The notes: generated by a model from the letters alone, not told the origin. 64,000 bases of DNA from Brevibacillus reuszeri (GCF_001187725.1 NZ_LGIQ01000009.1:2107493-2171492); one strand, 5' to 3'; counted from the first letter of the stretch, positions 39,260-48,955 are shown. A program made the numbers and translations.

Positions 39260-40443
39260 AACAGCCGTTCATAATGGAAGAGATTGTATCTGTCTTAAAA
39301 AGAGTTGCTCCTTCTAACAAAGACTTTGTAGCTTTGCATGAACCAAGCTTTCAAGGGAATGAATGGTCCTATGTAAAAGAATGTCTAGATACTGGCTGGG
39401 TCTCATCAGTTGGGAAATATGTAGATCGTTTTGAAGAAATGCTTAGTGAGTATACAGGTGTAAAGCGCGCTGTAGCCGTTGTTAATGGCACAGCCGCTTT
39501 GCATATTTGTCTCAAATTAGTTGGAGTTGAAAGCGATGACGAGGTGATTGTGCCGACACTTACCTTTATTGCATCTGCTAACGCCATTTCCTATTGTCAG
39601 GCGATCCCTCATTTTGTAGATAGTTCGGTAGAAACGCTAGGTTTAGACCCAAATAAACTGGCAGACTATTTACTAGAGATTACTGAGGTACGGAATAATA
39701 GCTGTTACAACAAACAAACCGGTAGAAGAATAAAAGCTGTTGTACCAATGCACACATTCGGTCACCCTGTTGAGTTGGATACTCTCGTTGACGTGTGCCA
39801 ACGCTATCATTTGGAGCTAATAGAGGATGCCGCAGAATCACTAGGATCGTATTATAAAGGGCGCCATACAGGCAATTGGGGACGAGCTACAGCACTTAGC
39901 TTTAATGGGAATAAAATAATGACAACTGGTGGGGGTGGAGCGATTTTAACCAACGATGAAGAGTTGGGAAAATGGGCAAAGCATCTGACTACTACAGCTA
40001 AAAAACCGCACAACTGGGAGTTTGTGCATGACCAAGTCGGTTATAACTATCGCATGCCAAATATCAATGCTGCTTTGGGGTGTGCTCAATTAGAGCAATT
40101 GCCGGATTTCTTGACTCGGAAAAGAGCACTGGCTGCTCGTTACCACAAGGTATTTTCCAAAGTTGATGGCGTTTCCTTTGTAACAGAGCCGGATTTTGGT
40201 TCTAGTAATTACTGGCTGAATGCCATTATGTTGTCGCCAAAATGGAGTCATCTTCGTGACGACATCCTACAAGCAACGAATGAGCAGGGAATAATGACTA
40301 GACCAGTTTGGAAATTGTTAAGCGATCTTCCCATGTATGCAGCTACACCACGGATGGATTTATCTGTTGCTAAGCAATTGGAAAGCTGTATTATTAACAT
40401 CCCAAGTAGCGCTAGTTTGGGGGCAGTGCATGTCGAAACGTAA
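39256..40443 (+). CDS. legC: PLP-dependent aminotransferase LegC
   Basis: The 395-residue DegT/DnrJ/EryC1 family protein has NGTAALHICLKLVGV, the EDAAESLGS phosphate-site motif and the PLP lysine in SFNGNKIMTTGGGG. It aminates the 4-keto sugar from LegB. It overlaps legG by 14 bases. Assignment to Leg rather than pseudaminic acid rests on the whole gene set. Confidence 0.88.
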   Translation: MKQPFIMEEIVSVLKRVAPSNKDFVALHEPSFQGNEWSYVKECLDTGWVSSVGKYVDRFEEMLSEYTGVKRAVAVVNGTAALHICLKLVGVESDDEVIVPTLTFIASANAISYCQAIPHFVDSSVETLGLDPNKLADYLLEITEVRNNSCYNKQTGRRIKAVVPMHTFGHPVELDTLVDVCQRYHLELIEDAAESLGSYYKGRHTGNWGRATALSFNGNKIMTTGGGGAILTNDEELGKWAKHLTTTAKKPHNWEFVHDQVGYNYRMPNINAALGCAQLEQLPDFLTRKRALAARYHKVFSKVDGVSFVTEPDFGSSNYWLNAIMLSPKWSHLRDDILQATNEQGIMTRPVWKLLSDLPMYAATPRMDLSVAKQLESCIINIPSSASLGAVHVET

Positions 40444-41602
40444 AATATGTGTGGTGACAGGGACGCGGGCGGAGTATGGACTTTTATATTGGTTAATGAG
40501 AGAGATTCAGGATGATCCTGAATTGCAACTGCAAATAGTTGTTACAGGCATGCATTTGTCACCGGAATATGGGCTCACCTATCAGTTGATTGAACAAGAT
40601 GGTTTTGTCATTGATGAAAAAGTTGAGATGCTTCTTTCAAGCGATACTTCTGTGGGGATTGCAACTTCTCTCGGGTTGGGGACGATCGGATTCGCCGGGG
40701 TTTTTGATAGATTAGCACCAAATATCGTAGTAGTCCTGGGGGATCGATTCGAAATATTAGCAGCGGCTCAGGCAGCGATGGTCGCCCGTATTCCGCTTGC
40801 TCATTTGCATGGGGGTGAAACCACAGAAGGCGTAATTGACGAAGCAATCAGACATTCAGTAACGAAGATGTCTCATTTACATTTTGTCTCAACAGAAACA
40901 TATAGAAATCGAGTCATTCAAATGGGTGAACAACCTGAACGAGTATATACTGTGGGTGCTATTGGTCTAGATAATATTAGAAAGATGGACTTGATGGATC
41001 GTCCAACAATTGAGCGATCTATTAACTTTTCACTAAAGAGGCCGAGTTTTCTGATAACTTATCATCCGGTAACTTTGGAAAAAGGTCACTCAGAGACAGC
41101 GATAAAAGAATTGTTCCATGCATTAGACGAATTTCCCAATGCGACGTGTATTTTTACGAAGCCAAATGCAGATATGGAAGGACGCACTATTTCAAAAATG
41201 ATAGATGAATATGTCTATCAACGTCCTTCAACATGCAAGTCTTTTGTTTCGCTCGGACAATTGCGTTATTTGAGTGCAATTCAGCATGTAGATGTGGTTA
41301 TTGGTAATTCGTCTAGTGGAATTCTGGAAGTTCCTTACTTTAGAAAGCCGACAGTGAATCTCGGGGATCGACAAAAAGGAAGGATACAAGCCGCTTCCGT
41401 TATTGATTGCATGGAGACAAAAGAATCTATTTGCGATGCAATTAAAATGGCACTTTCTCATGAGTTTCATAGACAACTTCAAAAAATACATTCGCCGTAT
41501 GGAGAGGACTATGTATCTGGGAAAGTAAAAAAAGTATTGAAAGAAGTAGATCTCTCACTATTACTCAAAAAATCTTTTTATGACCTTTCTTTGGAGGTGT
41601 AG
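40430..41602 (+). CDS. legG: NDP-sugar hydrolysing 2-epimerase LegG (NeuC-like)
   Basis: The 390-residue protein of the UDP-GlcNAc 2-epimerase fold has VTGTRAEYGLLYWLMREI, LGDRFEILAAAQAA, HLHGGETTEGVIDEAIRHSVTKMSHLHF and the NSSSGILEVPYF phosphate site. It releases 2,4-diacetamido-trideoxymannose. ATG 40430 lies inside the end of legC; upstream in-frame codons belong to legC in another frame. Confidence 0.9.
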   Translation: MSKRKICVVTGTRAEYGLLYWLMREIQDDPELQLQIVVTGMHLSPEYGLTYQLIEQDGFVIDEKVEMLLSSDTSVGIATSLGLGTIGFAGVFDRLAPNIVVVLGDRFEILAAAQAAMVARIPLAHLHGGETTEGVIDEAIRHSVTKMSHLHFVSTETYRNRVIQMGEQPERVYTVGAIGLDNIRKMDLMDRPTIERSINFSLKRPSFLITYHPVTLEKGHSETAIKELFHALDEFPNATCIFTKPNADMEGRTISKMIDEYVYQRPSTCKSFVSLGQLRYLSAIQHVDVVIGNSSSGILEVPYFRKPTVNLGDRQKGRIQAASVIDCMETKESICDAIKMALSHEFHRQLQKIHSPYGEDYVSGKVKKVLKEVDLSLLLKKSFYDLSLEV

Positions 41603-41604
41603 TA

Positions 41605-42681
41605 ATGTCTAGAACATTTATCATCGCCGAAGCAGGCGTTAATCATAATGGATCGTTGGAAATGGCAAAAGAGTTAGTGTATAACGCTGCCGAGGCTGGC
41701 GCGGATGCGGTAAAATTTCAAACCTTCAAGGCAGAGAGCATTATTAGTAAGTACGCAGATAAGGCTGATTATCAGAAGAAAAGAACAAGTAATGAAGAGT
41801 CCCAGTTAGAGATGGTCAAAAAACTGGAATTGAGTCGAATGATGCATGAAGAACTTGTGGATTGTTGCCGAAATAGTAATATTCAGTTCCTTTCAACACC
41901 GTTTGATTTAGAGAGCATTGATATGCTTGTTAGTGAAATTAGGGTAGATCAATTAAAGATTCCATCGGGTGAGATCACGAATGCTCCTCTGCTTTTGAAG
42001 GCGGCTCAGACAAATCTTCCTATCTTTCTTTCCACGGGTATGTCTAATTTAAGTGAAATAGAAGGAGCACTAAGTGTTCTCTCTTATGGGTATTTGGGGA
42101 TTGAGGAGGTTCCTTCTCTTTCGAAGTTTATGGAAACATACTCTAGTTTTGAAGCGCAACAAGTATTACGACAGAAAGTTACGCTTCTTCAATGTACAAC
42201 GGAGTATCCTGCCCCTTACGAGGACGTTAACTTAAGGGCAATGGATACATTGGCTACTGCTTTTGGATTGCCTGTAGGGTTATCTGATCATACGGATGGA
42301 ATTGCTGTCCCTATTGCTGCGGTAGCTCGTGGCGCAAAGGTAATAGAAAAGCATTTTACCTTAGATAAAAATTTGCCTGGGCCAGATCACATGGCATCAT
42401 TAGAGCCGACTGAATTAAAGCAAATGATTCAAGCGATTCGACAGGTAGAGATGGCTTTAGGTTCAAAATTGAAGTTCCCCACACTGTCGGAGCATAAAAA
42501 CAAGTCGATTGCTCGTAAAAGTTTGGTAGCTGCACGCAGTATTCAAAAAGGAGAACGATTTAATCACAGTAATTTAACAACAAAACGACCTGGAACAGGA
42601 CTTTCCCCTATGTTGTATTGGGAATGGATCGGAAAAGAAGCAGACCGAGATTACGAGGCGGATGAAGTGATTCGATCATGA
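41605..42681 (+). CDS. legI: Legionaminic acid synthase LegI (NeuB-like)
   Basis: The 358-residue protein has an N-terminal NeuB TIM barrel (AEAGVNHNGSLEMAKELV, DAVKFQTFKAE, IPSGEITNAPLL, STGMSNLSEIEGAL, GLSDHTDGIAVPIAAVARGAKVIEKHFTLD) and a C-terminal SAF domain (about 295-355, KSLVAARSIQKGE). It condenses the mannose derivative with phosphoenolpyruvate. GGAGGTG is eight bases upstream. Confidence 0.93.
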   Translation: MSRTFIIAEAGVNHNGSLEMAKELVYNAAEAGADAVKFQTFKAESIISKYADKADYQKKRTSNEESQLEMVKKLELSRMMHEELVDCCRNSNIQFLSTPFDLESIDMLVSEIRVDQLKIPSGEITNAPLLLKAAQTNLPIFLSTGMSNLSEIEGALSVLSYGYLGIEEVPSLSKFMETYSSFEAQQVLRQKVTLLQCTTEYPAPYEDVNLRAMDTLATAFGLPVGLSDHTDGIAVPIAAVARGAKVIEKHFTLDKNLPGPDHMASLEPTELKQMIQAIRQVEMALGSKLKFPTLSEHKNKSIARKSLVAARSIQKGERFNHSNLTTKRPGTGLSPMLYWEWIGKEADRDYEADEVIRS

Positions 42682-43298
42682 AGCCGATCATCGTGTTAGG
42701 TGGCGGCGGCCACGCCAAGGTTGTCATGGAAGTTTTACAGTTACGTAATCAGGAAATCATTGGATTTACAGATCCTCTAACCGAGTCTACTATCTTGGGC
42801 ATTTCCTGGTTGGGTAACGACGAGATTGTCAACACGTACTCGCCAGAAGATATTTTGTTGGTTAACGGTCTGGGATCGGTCTGTAACAATACAAGAAGAA
42901 AAAGGTTATTTCATTTCTGGAAGGAAAAAGGCTTTTCTTTTGCAAATGTCATTCACCCATCTGCCATTGTTTCAACAAATGCCATTCTCGATGAAGGTGT
43001 ACAAATTATGGCGGGAGCAGTCATTCAGGCAGGGGTTAGAACTGGCAGTAACTCCATCATCAATACTCGAGCTGCGGTTGATCATGATACTAGTATTGGG
43101 AAGCATGTCCATATCGCTCCAGGTGTCACTTTATCTGGCGGAATCATTATAGAGGATGATACCCATGTAGGGACGGGAGCAGTCGTCATTCAAGGGCTAA
43201 CGATTGGTAGAAACAGCATGGTAGCGGCAGGGGCTGTTGTTGTGAAAGACGTACCAGCCGATTCAAAAGTAGCAGGTGTCCCCGCACGAAATATGTAG
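42678..43298 (+). CDS. legH: Sugar O/N-acetyltransferase LegH (NeuD-like)
   Basis: The 206-residue protein has an N-terminal Rossmann-like PglD domain (IVLGGGGHAKVVMEVL) and a left-handed beta helix of hexapeptide repeats from about residue 85 (NVIHPSAIVSTNAILDEG...TGAVVIQGLTIGRNSMVAAGAVV). It acetylates the 4-amino sugar. The start overlaps the legI stop by four bases. Confidence 0.88.
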   Translation: MKPIIVLGGGGHAKVVMEVLQLRNQEIIGFTDPLTESTILGISWLGNDEIVNTYSPEDILLVNGLGSVCNNTRRKRLFHFWKEKGFSFANVIHPSAIVSTNAILDEGVQIMAGAVIQAGVRTGSNSIINTRAAVDHDTSIGKHVHIAPGVTLSGGIIIEDDTHVGTGAVVIQGLTIGRNSMVAAGAVVVKDVPADSKVAGVPARNM

Positions 43299-43324
43299 AA
43301 ATTAGTGTCAGGAAGGTGTGACGA

Positions 43325-44374
43325 ATGATGGACTGGAGAAATCTGTTGGTATCACCGAATACGCCGATCCTTCATACGTTGGAAATCATTGATAAGAATG
43401 CCCGTCAAATTGCTTTGGTAGCAGATGAGAACGATAGGCTTTTAGGGACTGTAACCGATGGAGATATCCGTAGAGGATTGTTAAAAGGCAAGGCTCTTCA
43501 AGATCCGATTTCTATGATCATGAATTCGTTTCCAACGGTTGCTTCACCGTATGAGACACGTGAAAATATTTTGGCGCTAATGAAGATCAAGAAGATTCAT
43601 CAGATTCCGATTGTTGACGAAGAGGGGCGGATCATTCACGTTGAGGTACTAAATGAACTGTTGCGGCCCAAACGGAAAGACAATTGGGTGGTGCTAATGG
43701 CAGGTGGATTAGGTACAAGACTTCATCCACTAACACATGATTGTCCCAAACCACTTCTCAAAGTCGGTAATAAACCGTTGTTGGAAACGATTTTGCAAAG
43801 TTTTATTGATCAAGGTTTTCATCGATTTTACATATCCGTGAAGTATAAAGCGGAAATGATTCGTGAGTATTTTGGAGATGGCTCAAAATGGGGGATATCA
43901 ATCCGTTATTTGCAGGAACAGGATTCATTGGGAACTGCAGGGGCACTGAGTCTATTACCAGAAATACCAGCAGAACCGTTTTTTGTGATGAACGGAGATT
44001 TATTAACCAAAGTGAATTTTGAGCAGTTGCTCGATTTCCATAAAGCGTATCAAGCCCAAGCGACGATGTGTGTTAGAGAATATGATCATCAGGTTCCTTA
44101 TGGTGTCGTCAGATTGGATAAACATCGACTCACCTCCATTGAAGAAAAACCAACTCAGCGATTCTTCGTTAATGCCGGAATTTATGTGCTCAGTCCAGAT
44201 GTACTCGATACTATCCCTCATAACCAATATTTTGACATGCCAAGTTTATTTGATAATTTGATGAAAACAAACTTGGAAACGATTGCCTTCCCGATACGAG
44301 AATATTGGCTAGATATTGGGAGGATAGCTGATTATGAGAGAGCTAATATTGAGTTTGCGGAGGTATTTGGATGA
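43325..44374 (+). CDS. ptmE: CBS-domain sugar nucleotidyltransferase PtmE
   Basis: The 349-residue protein has two CBS domains (about 1-120) fused to a nucleotidyltransferase with LMAGGLGTRLHPLTHDCPKPLLKVGNKPLLE. The layout is that of PtmE, glucosamine-1-phosphate guanylyltransferase of Campylobacter legionaminic acid synthesis, which makes the GDP form used by LegB. It implies the GDP-linked route. It overlaps legF by four bases. Confidence 0.85.
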   Translation: MMDWRNLLVSPNTPILHTLEIIDKNARQIALVADENDRLLGTVTDGDIRRGLLKGKALQDPISMIMNSFPTVASPYETRENILALMKIKKIHQIPIVDEEGRIIHVEVLNELLRPKRKDNWVVLMAGGLGTRLHPLTHDCPKPLLKVGNKPLLETILQSFIDQGFHRFYISVKYKAEMIREYFGDGSKWGISIRYLQEQDSLGTAGALSLLPEIPAEPFFVMNGDLLTKVNFEQLLDFHKAYQAQATMCVREYDHQVPYGVVRLDKHRLTSIEEKPTQRFFVNAGIYVLSPDVLDTIPHNQYFDMPSLFDNLMKTNLETIAFPIREYWLDIGRIADYERANIEFAEVFG

Positions 44375-45069
44375 TACAAAATAAATCAGTGCTTGCGATC
44401 ATACCTGCGCGAGGCGGTTCCAAGGGAGTCCCTAGAAAGAACCTCCGGAATCTATCGGGAAAACCTCTGATCGCCTGGACAATTGAAGCAGCAAAAAAAT
44501 CTTCCTATATTGATCGTCTGGTAGTTTCTACTGATGACGAGGAAATAGCAGATGTAGCTAGACAGTGGGGATGCGAGGTTCCTTTTTTTCGACCGGAAGA
44601 ACTTGCTCAGGACAATACACCTGGGATTGAACCCATTCTTCACGCAATGTCGGTGCTTCATGGTTATGATTATGTGATGTTGCTACAGCCGACATCGCCA
44701 CTTCGCAATACAGGAGATATAGATGGATGCATCGAGCAATGTTTAAGTCAAAAGGCTAATGCATGCATATCTGTAACACTGACAGATAAATCTCCGTACT
44801 GGATGTATCATCTTTCTGAAGAAAAGTGTATAAAGCCAGTGCTCAGCTCCGAACAGCCAGTTCTTAGAAGACAAGATACACCCGATGTATTTGTTTTAAA
44901 TGGGGCGGTTTATGTGGCGAGATCATCTTGGCTACAGAAGACACGCTCATTTTTACATGAGGAAACAATAGGCTTTGCCATGCCGAAAGAACGCTCGTTA
45001 GATATAGACTCACACTATGATTTTATCGTTGCAGAAGCCATTTTGAACGAAAAGAAATGGCATGCTTAA
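44371..45069 (+). CDS. legF: CMP-legionaminic acid synthetase LegF (NeuA-like)
   Basis: The 232-residue protein has the cytidylyltransferase signature AIIPARGGSKGVPRKNLRNLSGKPLIAWTI, LQPTSPLRNTGDID, and a C-terminal DIDSHYDFIVAEAIL. It activates legionaminic acid with CTP for transfer by the Maf protein. It is last gene of the glycan cluster. Confidence 0.9.
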   Translation: MIQNKSVLAIIPARGGSKGVPRKNLRNLSGKPLIAWTIEAAKKSSYIDRLVVSTDDEEIADVARQWGCEVPFFRPEELAQDNTPGIEPILHAMSVLHGYDYVMLLQPTSPLRNTGDIDGCIEQCLSQKANACISVTLTDKSPYWMYHLSEEKCIKPVLSSEQPVLRRQDTPDVFVLNGAVYVARSSWLQKTRSFLHEETIGFAMPKERSLDIDSHYDFIVAEAILNEKKWHA

Positions 45070-45138
45070 GATATGTAAACACCTTGAGATTTTTTTCCGA
45101 TACTAATGGTAAAGGGAACCAGTAGAGGAGGAGAAAGT

Positions 45139-45498
45139 GTGAGCATCCAAGGGAGCAATTTAACTGGGAATGCTAAAGTACTCTATACAGAAAAGCTTCA
45201 AGGAATGGAGAACAAGCCTACAACCCAAACCGGAGATTCTCAAGTCGCAGGATACCAGTCAGAGAGAAAACACACACGTGCAGACTTGGAGCGCGAAATT
45301 GAAAGTCTAAACAAATTCATGCAGTCGAGTACAACACATCTCAAGTTTACCTTGCATGACAAGCTGAATGAATACTATGTCCAGATCATCAGCGATCATG
45401 ACAACACAGTGGTCCGAGAAATTCCATCAAAGAAAATGATGGATATGGTAGCTCAGATGCAGGAAATGATCGGTCTGCTTGTGGACGAAAAAAGATAG
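45139..45498 (+). CDS. flaG: FlaG family flagellar protein
   Basis: The 119-residue protein starts at GTG 45139 behind GGAGGAG; earlier in-frame codons lie upstream of that site. The C-terminal FlaG domain (about 55-119) has LNKFMQSSTTHLKFTLHDKLNEYYVQIISDHDNTVVREIPSKKMMDMVAQMQ. It influences filament length and stands ahead of fliD. Confidence 0.9.
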   Translation: MSIQGSNLTGNAKVLYTEKLQGMENKPTTQTGDSQVAGYQSERKHTRADLEREIESLNKFMQSSTTHLKFTLHDKLNEYYVQIISDHDNTVVREIPSKKMMDMVAQMQEMIGLLVDEKR

Positions 45499-45510
45499 GG
45501 GGTTAAGAAC

Positions 45511-46968
45511 ATGGGTTTACGTATTAGCGGTATGGCATCAGGGATGGACACGGAGAAAATGGTCAAAGATATAATGAAAGCACAGCGAGAGCCAATCAAC
45601 CGTTTGCAACGTAGTAAATATGCAATTGAATGGAAGCGCGATGCCTATAGAGAGATGAATACACTATTGGCTGACCTGCAGAATTCTTTGAAAACTCTCC
45701 GCTTGTCTAGCACCTTTAACAAACAAGTGGCTTCTTCTGATAATGACAGTATTGTTTCCGTTAATGCAAAGGGTAGACCTGCGTTGTCTTCGTATACAGT
45801 TGAAGTAGAAAAGCTAGCAGTGGCAGGTACACCTCCAAAGGCTGAGTTCAGTCCGGTTTCCACGAAAAACGATTCACAATTTAAATTGACACTGAATAAG
45901 GGCTCTGAAACAGTAAACATAGATGTTATGCAAGATGAGTCTATTGAGACAACGATTGGCAAAATTAACAGCTCTAACATAGGTATTAAGGCGAGCATTT
46001 TTAATGGAAAATTAGTTATGACGTCAACAGATGAACAAGCATTTAGTTTCTCAACGGATAATGCAGGAAATATTTTCAAAATAGGTAATTCCACATCTTC
46101 TCCGGCATCAGGCGGTGCTGACGCCAAATTCAAAATCAATGGTGTTGAATATACGTCCAAGTCTAATACGTTCACTTTTGACGGAATTGATTTCATCTTA
46201 AAACAACCGACTACTACTCCAGTTGTTATCAATACAAAAACCGACGAAGATTCGATTTTTAAAAGCGTTAAAGATTTCGTCGATAAGTATAATGCGATTA
46301 TCGATGTAATGAATAAAAAAATATCAGAGCCAAAGTATAAATCTTATAGACCTTTATTGGATGAAGAAAAGGAAGCACTTCCTGAAAAAACAGCCGAAAA
46401 AATGGACACGATGGCGAAAAGCGGCATTTTGTTGCGTGATCCAATTTTAACGAGCGGATTAACTGAATTAAGACGGGCACTAAGTACACCACTACAAGTC
46501 GCAGGAGTAAATAAAGCTTTCGATACGCTCTCTGAGATTGGGATCGGTGGTCCACCTCCAGGTAAAAATGCTTACACGGAAAATGGGAAATTGTATATCG
46601 ATGAAACGAAGCTTCGTGATGCGATTCGCAATAATGGTGACGATGTGCTTAAGCTGTTCACCAACTACAGTAGCGAGAGCAACGCTGCTACGAAGTACAA
46701 AGAGAGTGGTGTATTTGAACGACTCTATGGCGAAGTGAATAAGGTCATGGACAAAGTGACCAAGGAAGCTGGGTCAACAGGTTCTGTATTCACTGAAAGC
46801 GTGCTTGGCAAGCAACTCAAACAAACGGAAGACGACATTGGTCGCTGGGAAGACCGTTTAAAAACAATTGAAGACCGCTACTGGAAGCAGTTCACCGCTA
46901 TGGAAAAAGCAATGTCCAAAGCCCAGTCCCAGGGCTCGTGGTTTGCTCAAATGTTAGGGCAAAAATAA
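45511..46968 (+). CDS. fliD: Flagellar cap protein FliD (HAP2)
   Basis: The 485-residue protein has N-terminal MGLRISGMASGMDTEKMVKDIMKAQREPINRL and a C-terminal coiled region (LGKQLKQTEDDIGRWEDRLKTIEDRYWKQFTAMEKAMSKAQSQGSW). It caps the filament and guides flagellin polymerisation. GGGGG precedes the ATG. Confidence 0.96.
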   Translation: MGLRISGMASGMDTEKMVKDIMKAQREPINRLQRSKYAIEWKRDAYREMNTLLADLQNSLKTLRLSSTFNKQVASSDNDSIVSVNAKGRPALSSYTVEVEKLAVAGTPPKAEFSPVSTKNDSQFKLTLNKGSETVNIDVMQDESIETTIGKINSSNIGIKASIFNGKLVMTSTDEQAFSFSTDNAGNIFKIGNSTSSPASGGADAKFKINGVEYTSKSNTFTFDGIDFILKQPTTTPVVINTKTDEDSIFKSVKDFVDKYNAIIDVMNKKISEPKYKSYRPLLDEEKEALPEKTAEKMDTMAKSGILLRDPILTSGLTELRRALSTPLQVAGVNKAFDTLSEIGIGGPPPGKNAYTENGKLYIDETKLRDAIRNNGDDVLKLFTNYSSESNAATKYKESGVFERLYGEVNKVMDKVTKEAGSTGSVFTESVLGKQLKQTEDDIGRWEDRLKTIEDRYWKQFTAMEKAMSKAQSQGSWFAQMLGQK

Positions 46969-46983
46969 TAGGGAGTGATGCAG

Positions 46984-47361
46984 ATGTTACAAAATGCTGC
47001 TCAGACGTATCAATCTAATCAGGTAACAACCGCTACTCCTGGCGAGCTCACTCTCATGTTGTATAATGGGGCACTCAAATTTATTAAACAGGCGAAAATA
47101 GCTACGGAAGAAAAAAATGTAGCGAAGGCTCATGAGGCCAGCATAAAAGTACAAAACATTTTGTACGAGTTGATGTCTACGTTGAATAATGACATCCCCC
47201 TCTCAAAAGAGTTGGTCAAGATGTACGATTATATGCTTCATCGTATGATAGAAGCTAATATTCAAAAAGAGATCACGATTCTTACTGAGGTTGAGGAGTA
47301 TTTCATTCAGTTTCGTGATACGTGGAAAGAAGCAATGATCTTGGCGAAAAACCAAGGATGA
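46984..47361 (+). CDS. fliS: Flagellin chaperone FliS
   Basis: The 125-residue protein has YQSNQVTTATPGELTLMLYNGALKFIKQA, the FliS hallmark. Three possible starts lie close together (GTG 46975, ATG 46978, ATG 46984); GGGAG fits 46984 best. It binds the flagellin C-terminus before export and, in B. subtilis, also affects FliW. Confidence 0.94.
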   Translation: MLQNAAQTYQSNQVTTATPGELTLMLYNGALKFIKQAKIATEEKNVAKAHEASIKVQNILYELMSTLNNDIPLSKELVKMYDYMLHRMIEANIQKEITILTEVEEYFIQFRDTWKEAMILAKNQG

Positions 47362-47372
47362 GGGCTGAAGTA

Positions 47373-47732
47373 ATGGAAAAATCACCAGATGTTCTTTTGC
47401 AACAATTACTGCAACATACGATGCGTCTTGAGCAAAAAGTGCTCCAAGACGCATCGGACTCTGATGAGTGGTTAGCTATTCTTGATGAACGTGAAAAATT
47501 GATTGAACAAATGCAACAAATGGGAATGGATGATACAACTATAACAGAGTCTAATTTAGATATACTTAGGCAGGTACACGAAATAAACCAACGCTTAGTT
47601 TCTAAGATGGATGATCGCAAAGGAGCCGTTCAGACTCAACTCAATAATATCCAACGCAGTAAACAGGCAATGGACACATACAACGAAAACGGCCCTAATG
47701 CCTATGGGGCATTTTTAGATCATAAAAAGTAA
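47373..47732 (+). CDS. fliT: FliT-like flagellar chaperone
   Basis: The 119-residue helical protein follows fliS, as FliT does in B. subtilis, where it is the FliD chaperone. Sequence motifs are few: a central LAILDEREKLIEQM and a long helix. ATG 47373 has GAGGG eight bases upstream; an ATG at 47358 overlapping the fliS stop is possible. Confidence 0.78.
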   Translation: MEKSPDVLLQQLLQHTMRLEQKVLQDASDSDEWLAILDEREKLIEQMQQMGMDDTTITESNLDILRQVHEINQRLVSKMDDRKGAVQTQLNNIQRSKQAMDTYNENGPNAYGAFLDHKK

Positions 47733-47756
47733 ATGATTTTAGAATTTTTAAAAAGA

Positions 47757-47796
47757 CAAAGCGGCTGATGACAGGTATCGTCACAAGCCGTTTTGC
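47757..47796 (+). terminator. Terminator ending the flagellar operon
   Basis: CGGCT-GA-TGAC and GTCA-CA-AGCCG, then TTTTG. The preceding A-run would let it work for the convergent gene as well. Confidence 0.82.
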
Positions 47797-47801
47797 CCTT
47801 A

Positions 47802-48908
47802 TCAGGTGTTATATATGTATAGTGCGGGAACGCCTGAGCTGTAATCAAAATGATAATGATGACTCTCCGTTAGTATTTGGATAGGATTTAATTGTAAATC
47901 AGTAGATTTTTCAAAATGCTTATTATTAAGAACGAAATGAAATAACTCTAGGAAGTCTGAATTTAAGCCGTGATTGGTTGATTGGAATGCGGAACCGTCA
48001 AGTTTGTCTTCACTGATTTCATGGTACATACAATTTGCAAGTGTATTACAAAACTGCCGTTTTTTTATATGGCTTATTAGACTGTCAGTTGTTCCATGAA
48101 ATGATTGAATGTGACAAAGATTATTAAAACTTTTATACAGTGTTGGTAAGTGGAGAATTTCGGAATCATTATCTAGTTTCGATGCCATGTATGTAAATGA
48201 AATGTCTAAAAACATATCACCTATTTCGTGTTTTAAATACCTTTCATTTAACAAATAATCAGGGAATAACCAAGCTGAGTTATCAATAAGTAGCTTAAAC
48301 AGGGTTGGGGCAAATGCATTACATAAATAGCTTAAATATGCTCCGTGAGATTGGCCATAAACAATAATTTTATTAGTATTAAACTCAAGATTGTTATCTT
48401 TTAAAATTTGGATTACATAGCAAATCGCTGTAATGTTATCTAACGCTTGCATCAGTCCCATATCATTAAAATTTTCATTACTTTCGTTTAAAACTTCATA
48501 TGCCTTTACCCAAATTTTATACTTACTGGCTATGTCTAAAAAATGAGCGGAATTAAAACCTTCTTTAAAAATCAAATCGATCTCATTTGGCTGAAACACA
48601 GATGCCACATCTTGGGGAGAAATGTTAATGTGAGGTGATCTATAGCTCTGCATGAATTCTTGCCCAAAATAATCGCACTGTACAGTTACTAAATTGTATT
48701 GATCTGCAAAAACTCTTCGCATTTTTTGATAGACGTTAGAGTTAGCATGACCATCAAAGCCAGGAATAAGTAATAACAACCCCGTCTCAGAATTAACACC
48801 AGAATCAGGCTCTGAAAAGTATACATTAAATGAACGTTCACTGTAGTTATTGTAAATATTAGGGTGTGCTGACCAATTTACTTGATAATCTTTTGCCACA
48901 GAAAACAC
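47802..48908 (-). CDS. DUF2920 family protein, alpha/beta-hydrolase fold
   Basis: The 368-residue protein has LLLLIPGFDGHAN (oxyanion-type strand and turn), the nucleophile elbow VYGQSHGAYLSYL and a late NHGLN histidine, so Ser-His hydrolase chemistry is likely. It resembles DUF2920 proteins that occur in flagellar glycosylation loci of Campylobacter, a link supported by position beside legionaminic genes. Base composition is markedly AT-rich compared with neighbours and it runs against the operon, both signs of separate acquisition. An esterase acting on the glycan is a guess. Confidence 0.75.
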   Translation of the reverse strand: MFSVAKDYQVNWSAHPNIYNNYSERSFNVYFSEPDSGVNSETGLLLLIPGFDGHANSNVYQKMRRVFADQYNLVTVQCDYFGQEFMQSYRSPHINISPQDVASVFQPNEIDLIFKEGFNSAHFLDIASKYKIWVKAYEVLNESNENFNDMGLMQALDNITAICYVIQILKDNNLEFNTNKIIVYGQSHGAYLSYLCNAFAPTLFKLLIDNSAWLFPDYLLNERYLKHEIGDMFLDISFTYMASKLDNDSEILHLPTLYKSFNNLCHIQSFHGTTDSLISHIKKRQFCNTLANCMYHEISEDKLDGSAFQSTNHGLNSDFLELFHFVLNNKHFEKSTDLQLNPIQILTESHHYHFDYSSGVPALYIYNT

Positions 48909-48925
48909 TCCTATTTATTTCTATT

Positions 48926-48955
48926 AAAAAAGCCGGAAAAACCCGGCCCGTAAAG
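48926..48955 (-). terminator. Terminator after yjfB
   Basis: On the minus strand GCCGG and CCGGC around GTTTTT, followed by TTTTTT. Confidence 0.75.
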
